Shown: one piece after another, positions 9,421 through 17,680 of the stretch
Layout: each line of letters begins with the position of its first letter
Position numbering within the stretch: position 1 is the stretch's first letter
Notes under the pieces: model-generated
What the model saw: the letters and a program-made list of their open reading frames with translations, nothing else
What the model was told of the DNA's origin: nothing
Database searches by the model: none
NCBI GenBank assembly: GCA_025331125.1
Contig: JAOALB010000327.1
Span: forward strand, 1 to 17,680
Source of the DNA: Mycogone perniciosa
Lineage: Eukaryota > Ascomycota > Sordariomycetes > Hypocreales > Hypocreaceae
Length of the DNA stretch: 17,680 nt
Reading direction: 5' to 3'
Program-made: the position numbers and the translations under genes

Positions 9421-9516
9421 GGTGAAGTGGTATCCTTCATGAGATGCTGGGATATTCAGCGATATCTGGAGCGAAATCTTGGCGAACGAAACGCTTTTTG
9501 AAGTGAGCACGACCAC

Positions 9517-10210
9517 ACTGATATAGATATTCCGTCGACCAAGCTTATCGTTTCATTTTCATTGTACACCTATCACGCTGGCGTCAACCTCAGAAGCAAA
9601 AAGTCTATTATGTTTGGGAGGCCCACCAACTTTTGGTGGCACCTGCCTACGAAAGTCTCAGAACTTTCTGCACTTTCATGTAACTAGCATATCGGTAGGT
9701 TTATCTTATGCGTAAGAGGCATTAATATTAGGCGGCCTTATAGTGTGATTGGCCAAATTTAGAATGGTCAGCCTTAAGACGCGGGCATGACGAAGATATT
9801 CGACAATTTTGTAGTCATTAATCTGTGTTCTTCTCGTGATGATGGCTCATGTAATATCCGAAGACAGGTAAGGCGGACTCGAGGCTTTTGTGTATGCACT
9901 CTTTGGTAGTATACAATATCGTTGGATGTCGATAGGTGAAGTGCAAGAATAAAATTGCACGTGGAAAAAATGGACGTCATAGCGTTCCCACTCGAGCCTC
10001 GGCAGGGCATCTCTATTGACTGATTTGCCAAGGGCTTGGTAATCTATTGTAGAGGCTCGCCAGACCGTAGGGCATTCATTGACTTCCGAACCCTGATCTC
10101 AAGACCGTTATTGTCTGTATAGTTGAACCACATCTTCCCCCTCGCTCAGGCTATAAAATTATTGAGCAACTCTAACTAGGCTTCATTGTCTGTTATTGAT
10201 ATCCTAAGTT
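9517..10210. other. No supported gene; scattered protein-like blocks
   Basis: A perfect hairpin lies at 9623-9639 (CCACCAA, 3-nt loop, TTGGTGG). One plus-strand frame starting at ATG 9787 shows protein-like blocks broken by TAG 9907-9909, TGA 9937-9939 and others, and may be gene debris. The open minus-strand frame at 9774-10031 starts at TTG and is not recognisable. Confidence 0.3.
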
Positions 10211-10567
10211 GTGAATGTAACAAACAGATATGGAGAACTTGCTAGATACAATTGTGTATACCATACAATCAACTCAGACAAACAATCTAATGAATTTGTG
10301 GCCGAGCTTGATGGAGATGCCTCGTCTCACGCAGTATCGGTTATAATTCATAGCATGGATTCATCTAGTCAGCCATTAAGATACGGAGACCCTCCATGGT
10401 CTGAAGCATACTATGGGGAAGAGTACGCCTATCAAGACTATGTATACGACGATACTAATTTAGCGGGTTCCGTGGAGAGCTTGAACTCGGGAACATATTT
10501 CACATATCCTGGGAGCCACGTTGGCACAGTAAATGTGCGACTAGAATATTATATCGCTCTCCATTAG
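10211..10567 (+). CDS. Small hypothetical protein or exon, Tyr- and acid-rich
   Basis: A 118-codon open frame ending at TAG 10565-10567. It opens at GTG; the first in-frame ATG (about 10355) would leave 71 codons. The C-terminal half is rich in Tyr, Glu and Asp (EAYYGEEYAYQDYVYDD), a biased composition unlikely in random AT-rich DNA. No signal peptide or membrane span is evident and I know no matching family. A CAG acceptor just downstream of the GTG (acaaacag, near 10228) allows it to be the last exon of a longer gene. No premature stop, unlike its larger neighbours, but the frame is short enough to arise by chance. Confidence 0.28.
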   Translation: MNVTNRYGELARYNCVYHTINSDKQSNEFVAELDGDASSHAVSVIIHSMDSSSQPLRYGDPPWSEAYYGEEYAYQDYVYDDTNLAGSVESLNSGTYFTYPGSHVGTVNVRLEYYIALH

Positions 10568-10830
10568 CGTCACGTTGAATACAGTACTTATCACTAAAAC
10601 TCACTCTCAAAGGTAGTCTTCTCAGGCTACAGCCCTTCCTGGTGGTACCCATAAAGGATCGTAGTCGGGCCCTCAATGATTCCATCGCGCCTCTTGTGCA
10701 TGTCCCGTCGGCTAAATTGCAGCTTGGTCCGTCCTGACAACGCTATATCCACCTCTGCCAGTTCCTTGTACACTACTGTACTCTGTAGCCTCTTCGCAAT
10801 ACTGTGCGACTGGTTTAACCGGGTTTGCAG

Positions 10831-12801
10831 TCAAGAGAGATGTGTCGTGTTGAAGAGACGATTGCCTGTATCAGTCATCTTCGTTCCCGTGAATTTATTG
10901 TCAGATACACGTAGCGCAATCAACATGACACCGTACTGACCCATCAGTGTTCTCAAGACGTGTCCCTCTGAGACTACTTCCACCTGAACGACCCCCGCTA
11001 CAACAACTATACGGATCTCAGAATGCAGTCGACGGATGTGCTCGATAAACTGCATGAGCGTCCTCCCGCTGTTGACAACTGAATCAACCAATGCCACGGT
11101 ATATTGGTGTTCCAAGTGATAGCGCTTTATGTCCGTTGCAGACGTGGCATGGATAAACATGGCCTGCGGGAAAACCTCGTGCACGCCGAAAGCCATCGCC
11201 TCGCCGCCTCGCATCAGCGCCACAATCGAGGTTTTTTTCTCGTCCCGAAGTCGGTAGCCACTCGTCTGATGACCTTGCATGTGTCGAATAGGATGCTCCT
11301 CGACTCCGATCACTTCTGACAGATATTCGGTGGCCAAGTACTTTCCAACGCTGTGATGGGCCTTCCTGAGCGCCGGGCCAGCCACTGATGCGTCGCGTGT
11401 TGGCGACATCAATAATTTTGTTGCGGTTTTCTGAGTGGCATGTAGCATCCTGAAGCTTGAAGGGCCACGCCGTTAGACTATAAATCTGATCAAGTCTGGG
11501 TCCGCAAGGCGCACCTATGGCAGATAGGCAGGCAGCGTCTAGGCGTGGTGCCCCATGGCCAGGTAGCACGTACTGTCGTGCTTGGAAGCCCCCATCACCA
11601 ACGGCGTTCAATAAAGCTGCGTCCATGCTATGACTCCTAGTTGCCTCGTCACCAACAACGACAATTGCTTCATCGGCCTCCTTCAGCATTGGCAGGTCCA
11701 AGGGGCTATCTCCGAACGCCCAAACGTACAAGCGATCGACCTGGCGCAGCCGATTCACAATGGCAGCTTTGGCCGGTGCCGTAACCACGAACTTGTCCGA
11801 GATCCTTCCTCCGCCCACGACTTTGACCGTCCCAGACAGACCGTCTTTCTCTATGACCTTCTCCCACACTCGGCCAAGGCCACAGGTAACCACTATAGCG
11901 CTGATGTGCTCTTCGTCTGCGATCAACCGCAACAATGAGATAAAGTCCTGGTGCATCTTGACTGACGATGCCACAATTTTACAGAGGTCCTCATACTCTT
12001 CATCGGTGGCTGCTTCTTCATATAGTAGCGTTGCTTGGCGGAATGCGCACTCAGAGTACCCCAAGGGACCACCTAAGAGCTCCTTCAATGGGGATACATC
12101 GCCCATCCATGGCCGAGATTTGGCAAGTGTCTCCCAAAACAAAGCACCAGTATCCTCTGCTGCAAGCGTTTTATCTGCATCCATGACGATTACTGTATGC
12201 AGCCGGTCTCGGTTGGGAAGGATCTCGTCTAGTCTCATCTTGATATGAGAGAAATTGGTTTCAGAAGTATCACGTCTGAAATGTTGGATCAGCGTCGAGA
12301 CCCTGCGGAGCAGAGCAGCTTGCTCAATCAGAAGCAAAACATAATTTCATGATCGCGGCAGAGGCGGCGGAAGCCTGTGATCTCTGCTTGCTGTCACTTT
12401 TGTAGATGCTCGATAGATTCAACAGGTCGATCCCGCAGCTTATCGTCTAGACGTTGTTGTGCAATGCTCAAGTCGTTCGGCGTGTATACGGGCTGTCCGA
12501 CTACCTGACCTTCCGGCCAGAACATGAAATGCCCAGCGACAATTGCGGTACGCCCGCTCTGGGCACTCTCCTTTTGAATCTCATCGATGGCTCGTCCGCG
12601 CGAGTCAGCCTTCTCTTGCTCGCTCCGTTCTCGGAAAGCCTCGAAACACCCTAGAACAACGGCAGTAATCTTTTCAGAGCCCTCATGGAACTCGAAGCTG
12701 TCGCAATCAAACTCCTGCTGCAACTATTTCTGAAGGAATGACTTACCTAAGCCAGGAATCCCATAGATCCCGACAACGACTAGTTTCTCACTTGATTACA
12801 T
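10831..12801 (-). pseudogene. P-loop kinase + HAD + uracil-phosphoribosyltransferase-like fusion, disrupted
   Basis: Three domains typical of nucleotide metabolism lie in order in one fungal fusion protein. The P-loop domain has Walker A GIPGLGKS (12762-12739). The HAD domain has motif I DADKTL (12181-12164), a Thr of motif II in VVTCGLG, Lys190 of the 12337 frame, and motif IV GDSPLD (11713-11696). The PRTase domain has VALVDSVVNSGRT (11097-11059), in the place of the PRPP-binding loop, and ends naturally at TGA 10831. Damage: TAA 12796-12798 right after ATG, TAG 12724-12726, TGA 12394-12396 (Trp expected), TAA 11473-11475, and frameshifts near 12335-12345 and 11510-11525. No intron explains these. 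Motifs are otherwise well kept, so decay looks recent. Kinase and PRTase would both make nucleotides from nucleosides or bases; the HAD part may dephosphorylate. Confidence 0.78.
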
Positions 12802-13243
12802 GTCTGGCACAGAGGCGGAGGTGACCACTAGGATTAAGGGCAGGCTCGCCCCTTCCTCATGTGTGCAACTTTCTACTATATCACAAATTCTCGACATTGT
12901 GATAGGTAAAAAGTTCCTACCCAGAAGACACGGAGGTATTAGCTCAAAGGTCAATTAACAAATAATTTCCGAATCTCGTTGCAGAGCGGCGGCAGCGTTT
13001 TATTAGGGCTTCTTCCCTGCAACACTTAGGCTTCTCCTCGCAGCCCGATCCTTTAGTGACTGCTACGCAGGCGGCCTCCCACACGAGGGTGGTCTACCAT
13101 TGCCCTCACCGGCCAATCAAAGCAGAAGGAGCCATGTGTATAACGCTCTCATTAGACACATCATGGCGATATGACAAATTGATGAATGTCCAGCCTATCT
13201 CGAGTCTACAGCCTGAATCAAGCCTCGCTTCTCTTTCCCTAAT
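12802..13243. other. No supported gene; upstream region of the kinase-HAD-PRTase gene
   Basis: This stretch separates the start of the fusion gene from the stop of the 159-codon gene, both on the minus strand. It should hold the promoter of the former and the 3' UTR of the latter. The plus-strand frame at 13056-13247 has no recognisable content. Confidence 0.35.
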
Positions 13244-13723
13244 CTAGTTGGTGTCGTAATCCTCCGCTCCAACCCACCACTGGAAAAGAGGCCAGATGCG
13301 TCTAAGCCGACAGCACACTCTCAGGAACGTCTCTGGATCAATCTGGTGACGGCATGCAACTTCGCAAAGCTTGTGATCCTTTGCGGGATTCACAACCTCA
13401 CGCACCGAACCCACATGCCGGCATTTGCAGAAGTATGCAGCTGCCCGGCAGAATCCCCATCTCAGAGTGTATTTTGGTACTAGATATGCGTACACCAAGA
13501 CGTGCGGTGATATAAAGGTAGGTAAATTCCGTAACGGATATGCGTCATGTTGTGCTCTGCTGATGATGTAAAAGACGTCGGCGGTTTCGCTGAGCTTCTG
13601 CAATGTTGTCTGTGCTCTGCATCCCTCACATAGCTCTTCTCGTAATCGAGCCCGATACCAAGATTGTGCCTGCTGCGGCAAGCCCAAGAAATGATGCCAA
13701 CGTTGCAGCATCCTATGAGTCAA
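13244..13723 (-). CDS. Uncharacterised fungal protein, 159 aa
   Basis: Uninterrupted frame from ATG 13723 to TAG 13246-13244. The N-terminus is basic and aromatic (MTHRMLQRWHHFLGLPQQ). Next come a charged segment rich in Arg and Glu, a stretch reading TTLQKLSETADVFYIISRA, and a Cys/Arg-rich C-terminal half ending with Trp-rich sequence. No signal peptide or catalytic motif seen. The wording resembles an uncharacterised protein family I associate with accessory regions of filamentous ascomycetes, but I cannot name a domain and that memory needs a database check. Same strand as the kinase-HAD-PRTase gene, about 440 bp upstream of it. It keeps a clean frame although its larger neighbours are full of stops, so it may be functional or simply too short to have been hit. 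Confidence 0.6.
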   Translation of the reverse strand: MTHRMLQRWHHFLGLPQQAQSWYRARLREELCEGCRAQTTLQKLSETADVFYIISRAQHDAYPLRNLPTFISPHVLVYAYLVPKYTLRWGFCRAAAYFCKCRHVGSVREVVNPAKDHKLCEVACRHQIDPETFLRVCCRLRRIWPLFQWWVGAEDYDTN

Positions 13724-14458
13724 AGAGCCAAGGACGACTAGAATACGGTCAGTTCTGCGAACCTTGTAGTGAGACGGTTTGGATAACCTCTATATCTCGG
13801 CATTCCTTATTTATTCCCCTCTTTCCGTCTTCTTGAATACTCTGCAGCTACTCCATATGGTTCCGTCCACAATCCTGCGCACGAATAGTAATTCGCAGTC
13901 TTGATGATTTCACGTATCTTTCCTCAATACCCGCTCGCCCATGGCCAGTAAGTCTGCTTGCTAAGCAACTAATATGGACGGGTTCGACCTTCAACCACCG
14001 TCTCTTCGTCTCCCGCGTGTTGATGGTTTTGTTTTCTTTTGGCTGAGGCCCCTACTCGTCGGTTGATTAGCCAGGGATGCTCAAGACTTCCACACCACAA
14101 ATTGAGCAGTGGTTTCGGCACCCGATTTGGGCCCCTTGATCATGGACTGCTACTGAGGGAGCTCGCTTGTTCTAATAGTCGAGTCTTTACCTTCAAGGTG
14201 TTTTGGAGTCACGCACACGATCATGTGTCTTTGATTACCGGGCACCCTGCGCTGTCTGCCCAATGCTTACTCCTACGGAGTACAGGACTTGAATTACGCT
14301 TCCAGCAGCAGCAAAACTTCAGGCGATGCGCTCATCGTGACTCATCAATAGAACAGCACCCCTTGGATCTTGTGGAATGAAATTGCTTAATGTATTTTTT
14401 TCTGGGTCTAAATCGCGCTCCAGGGTATGGCCGACACCAAATAGTCCCCCGGATGCAG
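13724..14458. other. No supported gene
   Basis: Intergenic DNA between the minus-strand 159-codon gene and the plus-strand deaminase gene B. Open frames at 13603-13836 and 14039-14380 lack recognisable content, and the latter starts at TTG. Probably contains the promoter of the 159-codon gene. Confidence 0.35.
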
Positions 14459-15056
14459 GCCTCCCGCAGATATAGTCTCCGGGTTTCCCGGTCTCCCATG
14501 AGCCGTTACTAAAGACGATCAATATGGAGAACAGAATGTGTCATATGTATGTCACTTGATGGTCTGTTCATTAATACAATATTCCTGATTGGGGGAGGCA
14601 ACCGAATGCCCGATGACCACAGCTTCTGTATTCCGAAGTGTTCGACCTGGAATACAAATAGCATTGGAGGAAATCCACTGCTATATAAACCTCCAATTCG
14701 ATGAGCAAAGCTTTCCGAATTGTGACACCAAAACAAACGTTCAGTATTAAATTCTTGCGCTTCAAAGCAAATTCCAATTCGCAATGGGTTCTTCAAAAGT
14801 CTCAAGCTTCGCCCAAGGTAACTATCATCAGTCATTTGTGATTAAGCCGGACCATGTGGGTCCTCCGAGACTTGACCCATACAAGAGGCTCCTCGGCCGG
14901 TTCTACGAAGCCTTATTCCTGCTTAGGGAGCTTGGACAGACCCGTGGGAATCACACACCTCCTCCGAAAGATATTAACAAGGACCAGTCATGCCGACGAC
15001 GGTTCCTGCGAAATCTCGCTTACATCTGTGACTTCGACAAGGGAGGCCCTTCCTGC
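14459..15056 (+). repeat. Duplicated segment, partner of 5970-6561
   Basis: Promoter, leader and first roughly 90 codons of deaminase gene B, present a second time about 8.5 kb upstream in the same orientation. Similarity covers non-coding and coding parts alike, so the copy arose as a DNA segment and not from mRNA. Intron boundaries of this gene lie beyond the copied part. Confidence 0.8.
14682..14689 (+). promoter_or_regulatory. TATA box upstream of deaminase gene B
   Basis: TATATAAA about 95 nt before ATG 14784, a typical distance in fungi. The decayed copy at 6190-6200 has acataaac at the matching place, so the element was lost there. Confidence 0.5.
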
Positions 15057-16443
15057 ACAGCTATCGGCCTCGAAAGCGCTCAGACTTGCTACATTTTCTG
15101 GGTCGCTTCAAATACCGCAAATAGTGAAATCGTGACCTTTCTCAGAGCTGCTCTCGAGTCTTTGGACATGTTGGCCAATCTTCCAGAAGATCAAAGGGAT
15201 TTCCGCGGAATAATGCTGCTTAGAGACTGCATTAATTTTGCGGCTCCTCGGATCAACGAGGAGAAGAAACGTTTGCATCGGGCTATAAATGCAGCCCAGG
15301 AAATACTCCGGGTCCGTGGGACACCAGGTGGTGCGTTCTATTCGTCAGTGGGGTTGGCTATTGGTGAATTCTGACGCTGAAATTCTCGCCAGATCAACAA
15401 CTTTCGAGGTGGCTGGAGTCACTGATTCATGAAAACCTGATTAACCTCTGCTGTGTCGCCTATGGCGCCACGAAATCTGGCCATATGGCGACACTCGCTG
15501 CGCGAGCACAAGAGGAAGAGTGCCGAGGAGGACCTCAAGGGAAGCGAACTTCCTTTGCCGATGTCAGGCACTACATTGGACGGCTGTCTTGCCGCATCTG
15601 TGCATACAAGCAACTTCTCGAGGATGCTTGCAATTTGGGTTATATAATTGCGACATATGAGGTCCATCCAGTCAAGCCTGTCCTTTGCAACCCCAATCCC
15701 GAGCCGGATGGTCACACCACGCTGGACGGTATTTTGAATCGGATGTTGAATAAAGGGAATGCCAAGAGGCCTGAAGTTGAGCACAGACTCATTACTATGA
15801 ACCGCGAGTCCAATTTATTCTAATCCTTCTTGGATCGGTACTCGCACTGCAAACCGCAAGTGCACGCAGAGATTTAAGTTCTCGAGTATTTCTATACGAA
15901 CAACTTGATCTTTGTTGAAAATGACCGATATATTGGGAGCAGCAAACCCTCTTGCCTTTGCTGCATGTTGTATTTTAAGTATCATCCAGCTCGGATGGTT
16001 ATACCTGAGTCCTATTAGAAGGTTTGGACAAGCTGGGGTCTACCGTTGGTCGCTGCATTCAGAAAAGGTGACGCTGAATCCAACCGCCAGCGAGACATTC
16101 TGAACAAGATCATAGAACATATTCGGGGGGAGGCTATTGCTCAGATTCTGAGGTGTTCGTCGCCTTCTCGTTGGCATCCGGATTCTGTGACAGGCATAAC
16201 GGAATCGATAGTATCCCTCGACATGCGTTCCAGCTTCCCTAAAAGTAAGGTATCATTTGACTTCTTCCTGGGTAAATAGCTGACTTCTATAGTATAGGAG
16301 ACCTAGTGGATAAGTTGTGTGACATTGGTAATCCGGAGAGCCACAGCAAAGACGCGATCTCTGTGGTAGAGGAGCCCACGGCTTCTGCTGATCTAGAGGA
16401 GGACTCTGATTCAGAGTATGGGGGAGTTTCTGTCAACCTGTAG
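14784..16443 (+). pseudogene. OTT_1508-like deaminase family gene B, interrupted by three stops
   Basis: Exons 14784-15330, 15393-16244 and 16298-16443 give 515 codons including the final TAG. The 62-nt intron has donor GTGCGT and branch CTGAC; the 53-nt intron has donor GTAAGG and branch CTGAC. The N-terminal domain carries CDFDKGG at 82-88, shared with gene A. The C-terminal deaminase core shows H340-A-E342 and C370-L-C-C373, the zinc-binding and catalytic set. The tail is acidic (DLEEDSDSEYGG), then TAG 16441-16443. Premature stops are TAA 15821-15823, TAA 15875-15877 (two codons after the HAE motif) and TAG 16016-16018. Gln-to-stop changes (CAA/CAG to TAA/TAG) explain all three without disturbing the frame. 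The first stop lies before the active site, so an unedited product would be a 325-residue N-terminal domain without catalysis. Substrate unknown. Confidence 0.78.
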
Positions 16444-16709
16444 ATCTTGTGCAGCAATATGGAACGACGAACTTGGAGGAGGCAGATATCATATTTTTTG
16501 TATCTCCTATCTTTGTAGTAAATGGACTTGTAAGCTATACAAATGGATATCTTTCCAACATTTTCTTGGGCCTAATCGAAGAATCAACATTTACAAAAAC
16601 AAGGAAATAATGACCAGAATCATAAAGTTGGAGTCATCAGTCAAGGGAGCGAAGCTTTGCTAGCTACCAAGAACAGAAAAGCGAATATATTCTCTTCTCA
16701 AAGATATAT
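16444..16709. other. Short intergenic region between convergent genes
   Basis: Lies between the stop of deaminase gene B (plus) and the stop of the C2H2 gene (minus), so it should hold both 3' ends. No gene seen; the open frame at 16418-16663 mostly lies in non-coding DNA. Confidence 0.4.
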
Positions 16710-17552
16710 TTAAACCAGTGAGTGATCGTCCTTGTGTTTCTTCGCTAAATGCCTCTGTAAGTTATACTTGCGCGTGAATGTTTTCTCGTAACACAGGTGG
16801 CAGGGGAATTTATCGATGACAACCCAACGTTTCTTTGCCCAACCTGTGTGACCCTGCTCGACGTGTCGACGTATGTCTCTCTGTTCTGCTGCGGTATGAT
16901 GACAACAGGGACACTGAACAGGCTTGATGTGCGTCTTCATATGCTTTCTTCACCCAGTCAGCAAAAGCCCAGTCTATTTGACAAGCATAGGAGTACCATA
17001 CCTGAAATCGCCTTTCCGTGAAAAGCTGCCCTGGCACCATCTCTCCTGACAATAGTACAACCCAGTGTCTTTTGAAGCCTGAACATTGTTATACGAAGGC
17101 ATCTCTGCCTCATCGAATATCCATTCGAACTTCTTACTTGGAAGACTGGGTTGCGCATCAAGGTCGTATGTCTTATTTACGTCAGCCGGCTGAACAGCCT
17201 CAGCAACAGTAAGTTCTTCAACAATCCCAACGGCTCCCCCCAGATTAAAGTGGGGTAAGAAAGCACTCTACTCAGGCAGACTCTCGAAGCCGGAATCCGG
17301 GACAAAGTCAAGCGCAGACCCGGTGTCACCCAGGGCCATGGACTCGAGCGTGTTGGCGAACTGCTGGCTGTAAGCCATCGAGCCAATCAAACCACCACCT
17401 TAATCTCCCTCTTCATTAGCAGTTTGAAGCTCATCGGCTCCATGATTAATCATAGAGAAATGGACCCAATCGGTCATTGCTGGTGCATCAATTTAAGGAG
17501 ACCATGCCCCGTATATCATATACAGGCTCGGGTCAATGAAATCGGACTCCAT
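16710..17552 (-). pseudogene. C2H2 zinc-finger protein (three fingers), N-terminal half interrupted by stops
   Basis: Exons 17552-17002 and 16947-16710 are joined by a 54-nt intron (GTATGG donor, CTGAC branch, AAG acceptor), giving 262 residues. The splice falls inside finger 1 and completes it: C168, C173, H186, H190. Finger 2 uses C196, C199, H212 and H217. Finger 3 (PCHLCYEKTFTRKYNL) uses C233, C236, H250 and H255. The spacing suits DNA binding, so a transcription factor is likely though unproven. The N-terminal 160 residues are acidic and low in structure. They are broken by TAA 17493-17495 (codon 20), TAA 17400-17402 (codon 51) and TAG 17268-17270 (codon 95), with the frame otherwise kept. 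Translation could restart at a later ATG and still make the fingers. The start at ATG 17552 is the first plausible one; the gene could begin earlier. Confidence 0.72.
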
Positions 17553-17643
17553 GCCTAACCGCTGCGCAAGAGGAAGAGGTGAGAGTCATTAGAAAAAAGA
17601 AGTGCCATAATTTCTGCTGTTCGAGGGAAAATTTATGCCCCCG

Positions 17644-17680
17644 CTCCTCCCCTCCTCCTCCCCTCCTCCTCCCCTCCTTC
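17644..17680. repeat. C-rich 11-bp tandem repeat
   Basis: About three units of CCCCTCCTCCT run to the window edge. The complementary strand is a purine tract with repeated G runs that could form a G-quadruplex or triplex. It lies about 100 nt upstream of the C2H2 gene start, with the G-rich strand being that gene's coding strand. The repeat may continue beyond the window. Confidence 0.7.

Noticed and set aside
11104..12248. Plus-strand open frames (11104-11319, 11630-11938, 11760-12248)
   Set aside because: They lie opposite the kinase-HAD-PRTase gene, whose conserved motifs are on the minus strand; they are shadows.
14039..14380. 113-codon plus-strand frame
   Set aside because: TTG start, no recognisable motif, upstream of a gene with its own promoter; probably chance.
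15331..15392. One-base deletion in deaminase gene B near 15371
   Set aside because: A 62-nt intron with a GTGCGT donor, CTGAC branch and CAG acceptor joins the two frames without needing a mutation.
7847..17552. Reassigned genetic code with TAA/TAG read as Gln
   Set aside because: Genes here end at TAA or TAG where their families should end (2284, 7847, 13244, 16441, 16710), one premature stop is TGA, and the introns and families are ordinary ascomycete. RIP-like mutation explains the stops better.
1..17680. CRISPR array, rRNA genes, bacterial operon or prophage
   Set aside because: No regularly spaced repeats or rRNA-like sequence, and spliceosomal introns show a eukaryotic nuclear origin.

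Overview
The window looks like nuclear DNA of a filamentous ascomycete (Pezizomycotina). Introns are short (about 53-78 nt), with GT...AG ends and fungal branch sites such as CTGAC and ACTAAC. Genes are well spaced on both strands. The protein families fit too: an RBR ubiquitin ligase, OTT_1508-like deaminases, a kinase/HAD/phosphoribosyltransferase fusion and a C2H2 zinc-finger protein. GC-richer gene islands alternate with AT-rich stretches that hold only eroded reading frames. I could not name a species.

Layout: (a) 1-1087 holds an eroded plus-strand frame. (b) 1088-2286 is an apparently functional RBR-type E3 ligase gene with an unusual duplicated RING2 exon. (c) 2287-5969 is mostly AT-rich, with a broken plus-strand frame (2838-3278) and weak minus-strand frames (3961-4454, 5282-5527). 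(d) 5970-6561 is a truncated, decayed copy of the promoter and 5' end of the deaminase gene at 14784, and it stops at an LTR-like sequence. (e) 7847-9335 (minus) is an OTT_1508-like deaminase gene with two in-frame stops. (f) 10831-12801 (minus) is a P-loop kinase + HAD + uracil-phosphoribosyltransferase-like fusion gene with four in-frame stops and two frameshifts. (g) 13244-13723 (minus) is an intact 159-codon gene of unknown function. (h) 14784-16443 (plus) is a second OTT_1508-like deaminase gene with three in-frame stops. (i) 16710-17552 (minus) is a three-finger C2H2 protein gene with three in-frame stops, convergent with (h). A C-rich 11-bp tandem repeat ends the window.

The main pattern is shared damage. 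Four large genes keep readable frames, motifs, introns and natural ends, yet carry 12 premature stops between them. Eleven of the 12 are TAA or TAG, nearly all where Gln (CAA/CAG) or Trp (TGG) would read naturally. That is what C-to-T change at CpA gives, the preferred context of repeat-induced point mutation (RIP). The linked partial duplication of one deaminase gene supplies the repeat RIP needs. I read most of the window as an accessory region recently swept by RIP or a similar process, with the RBR gene and the 159-codon gene spared.

Functionally, two deaminase-family genes flank a fused nucleotide-metabolism enzyme, next to a possible transcription factor. That these worked together is inference only.
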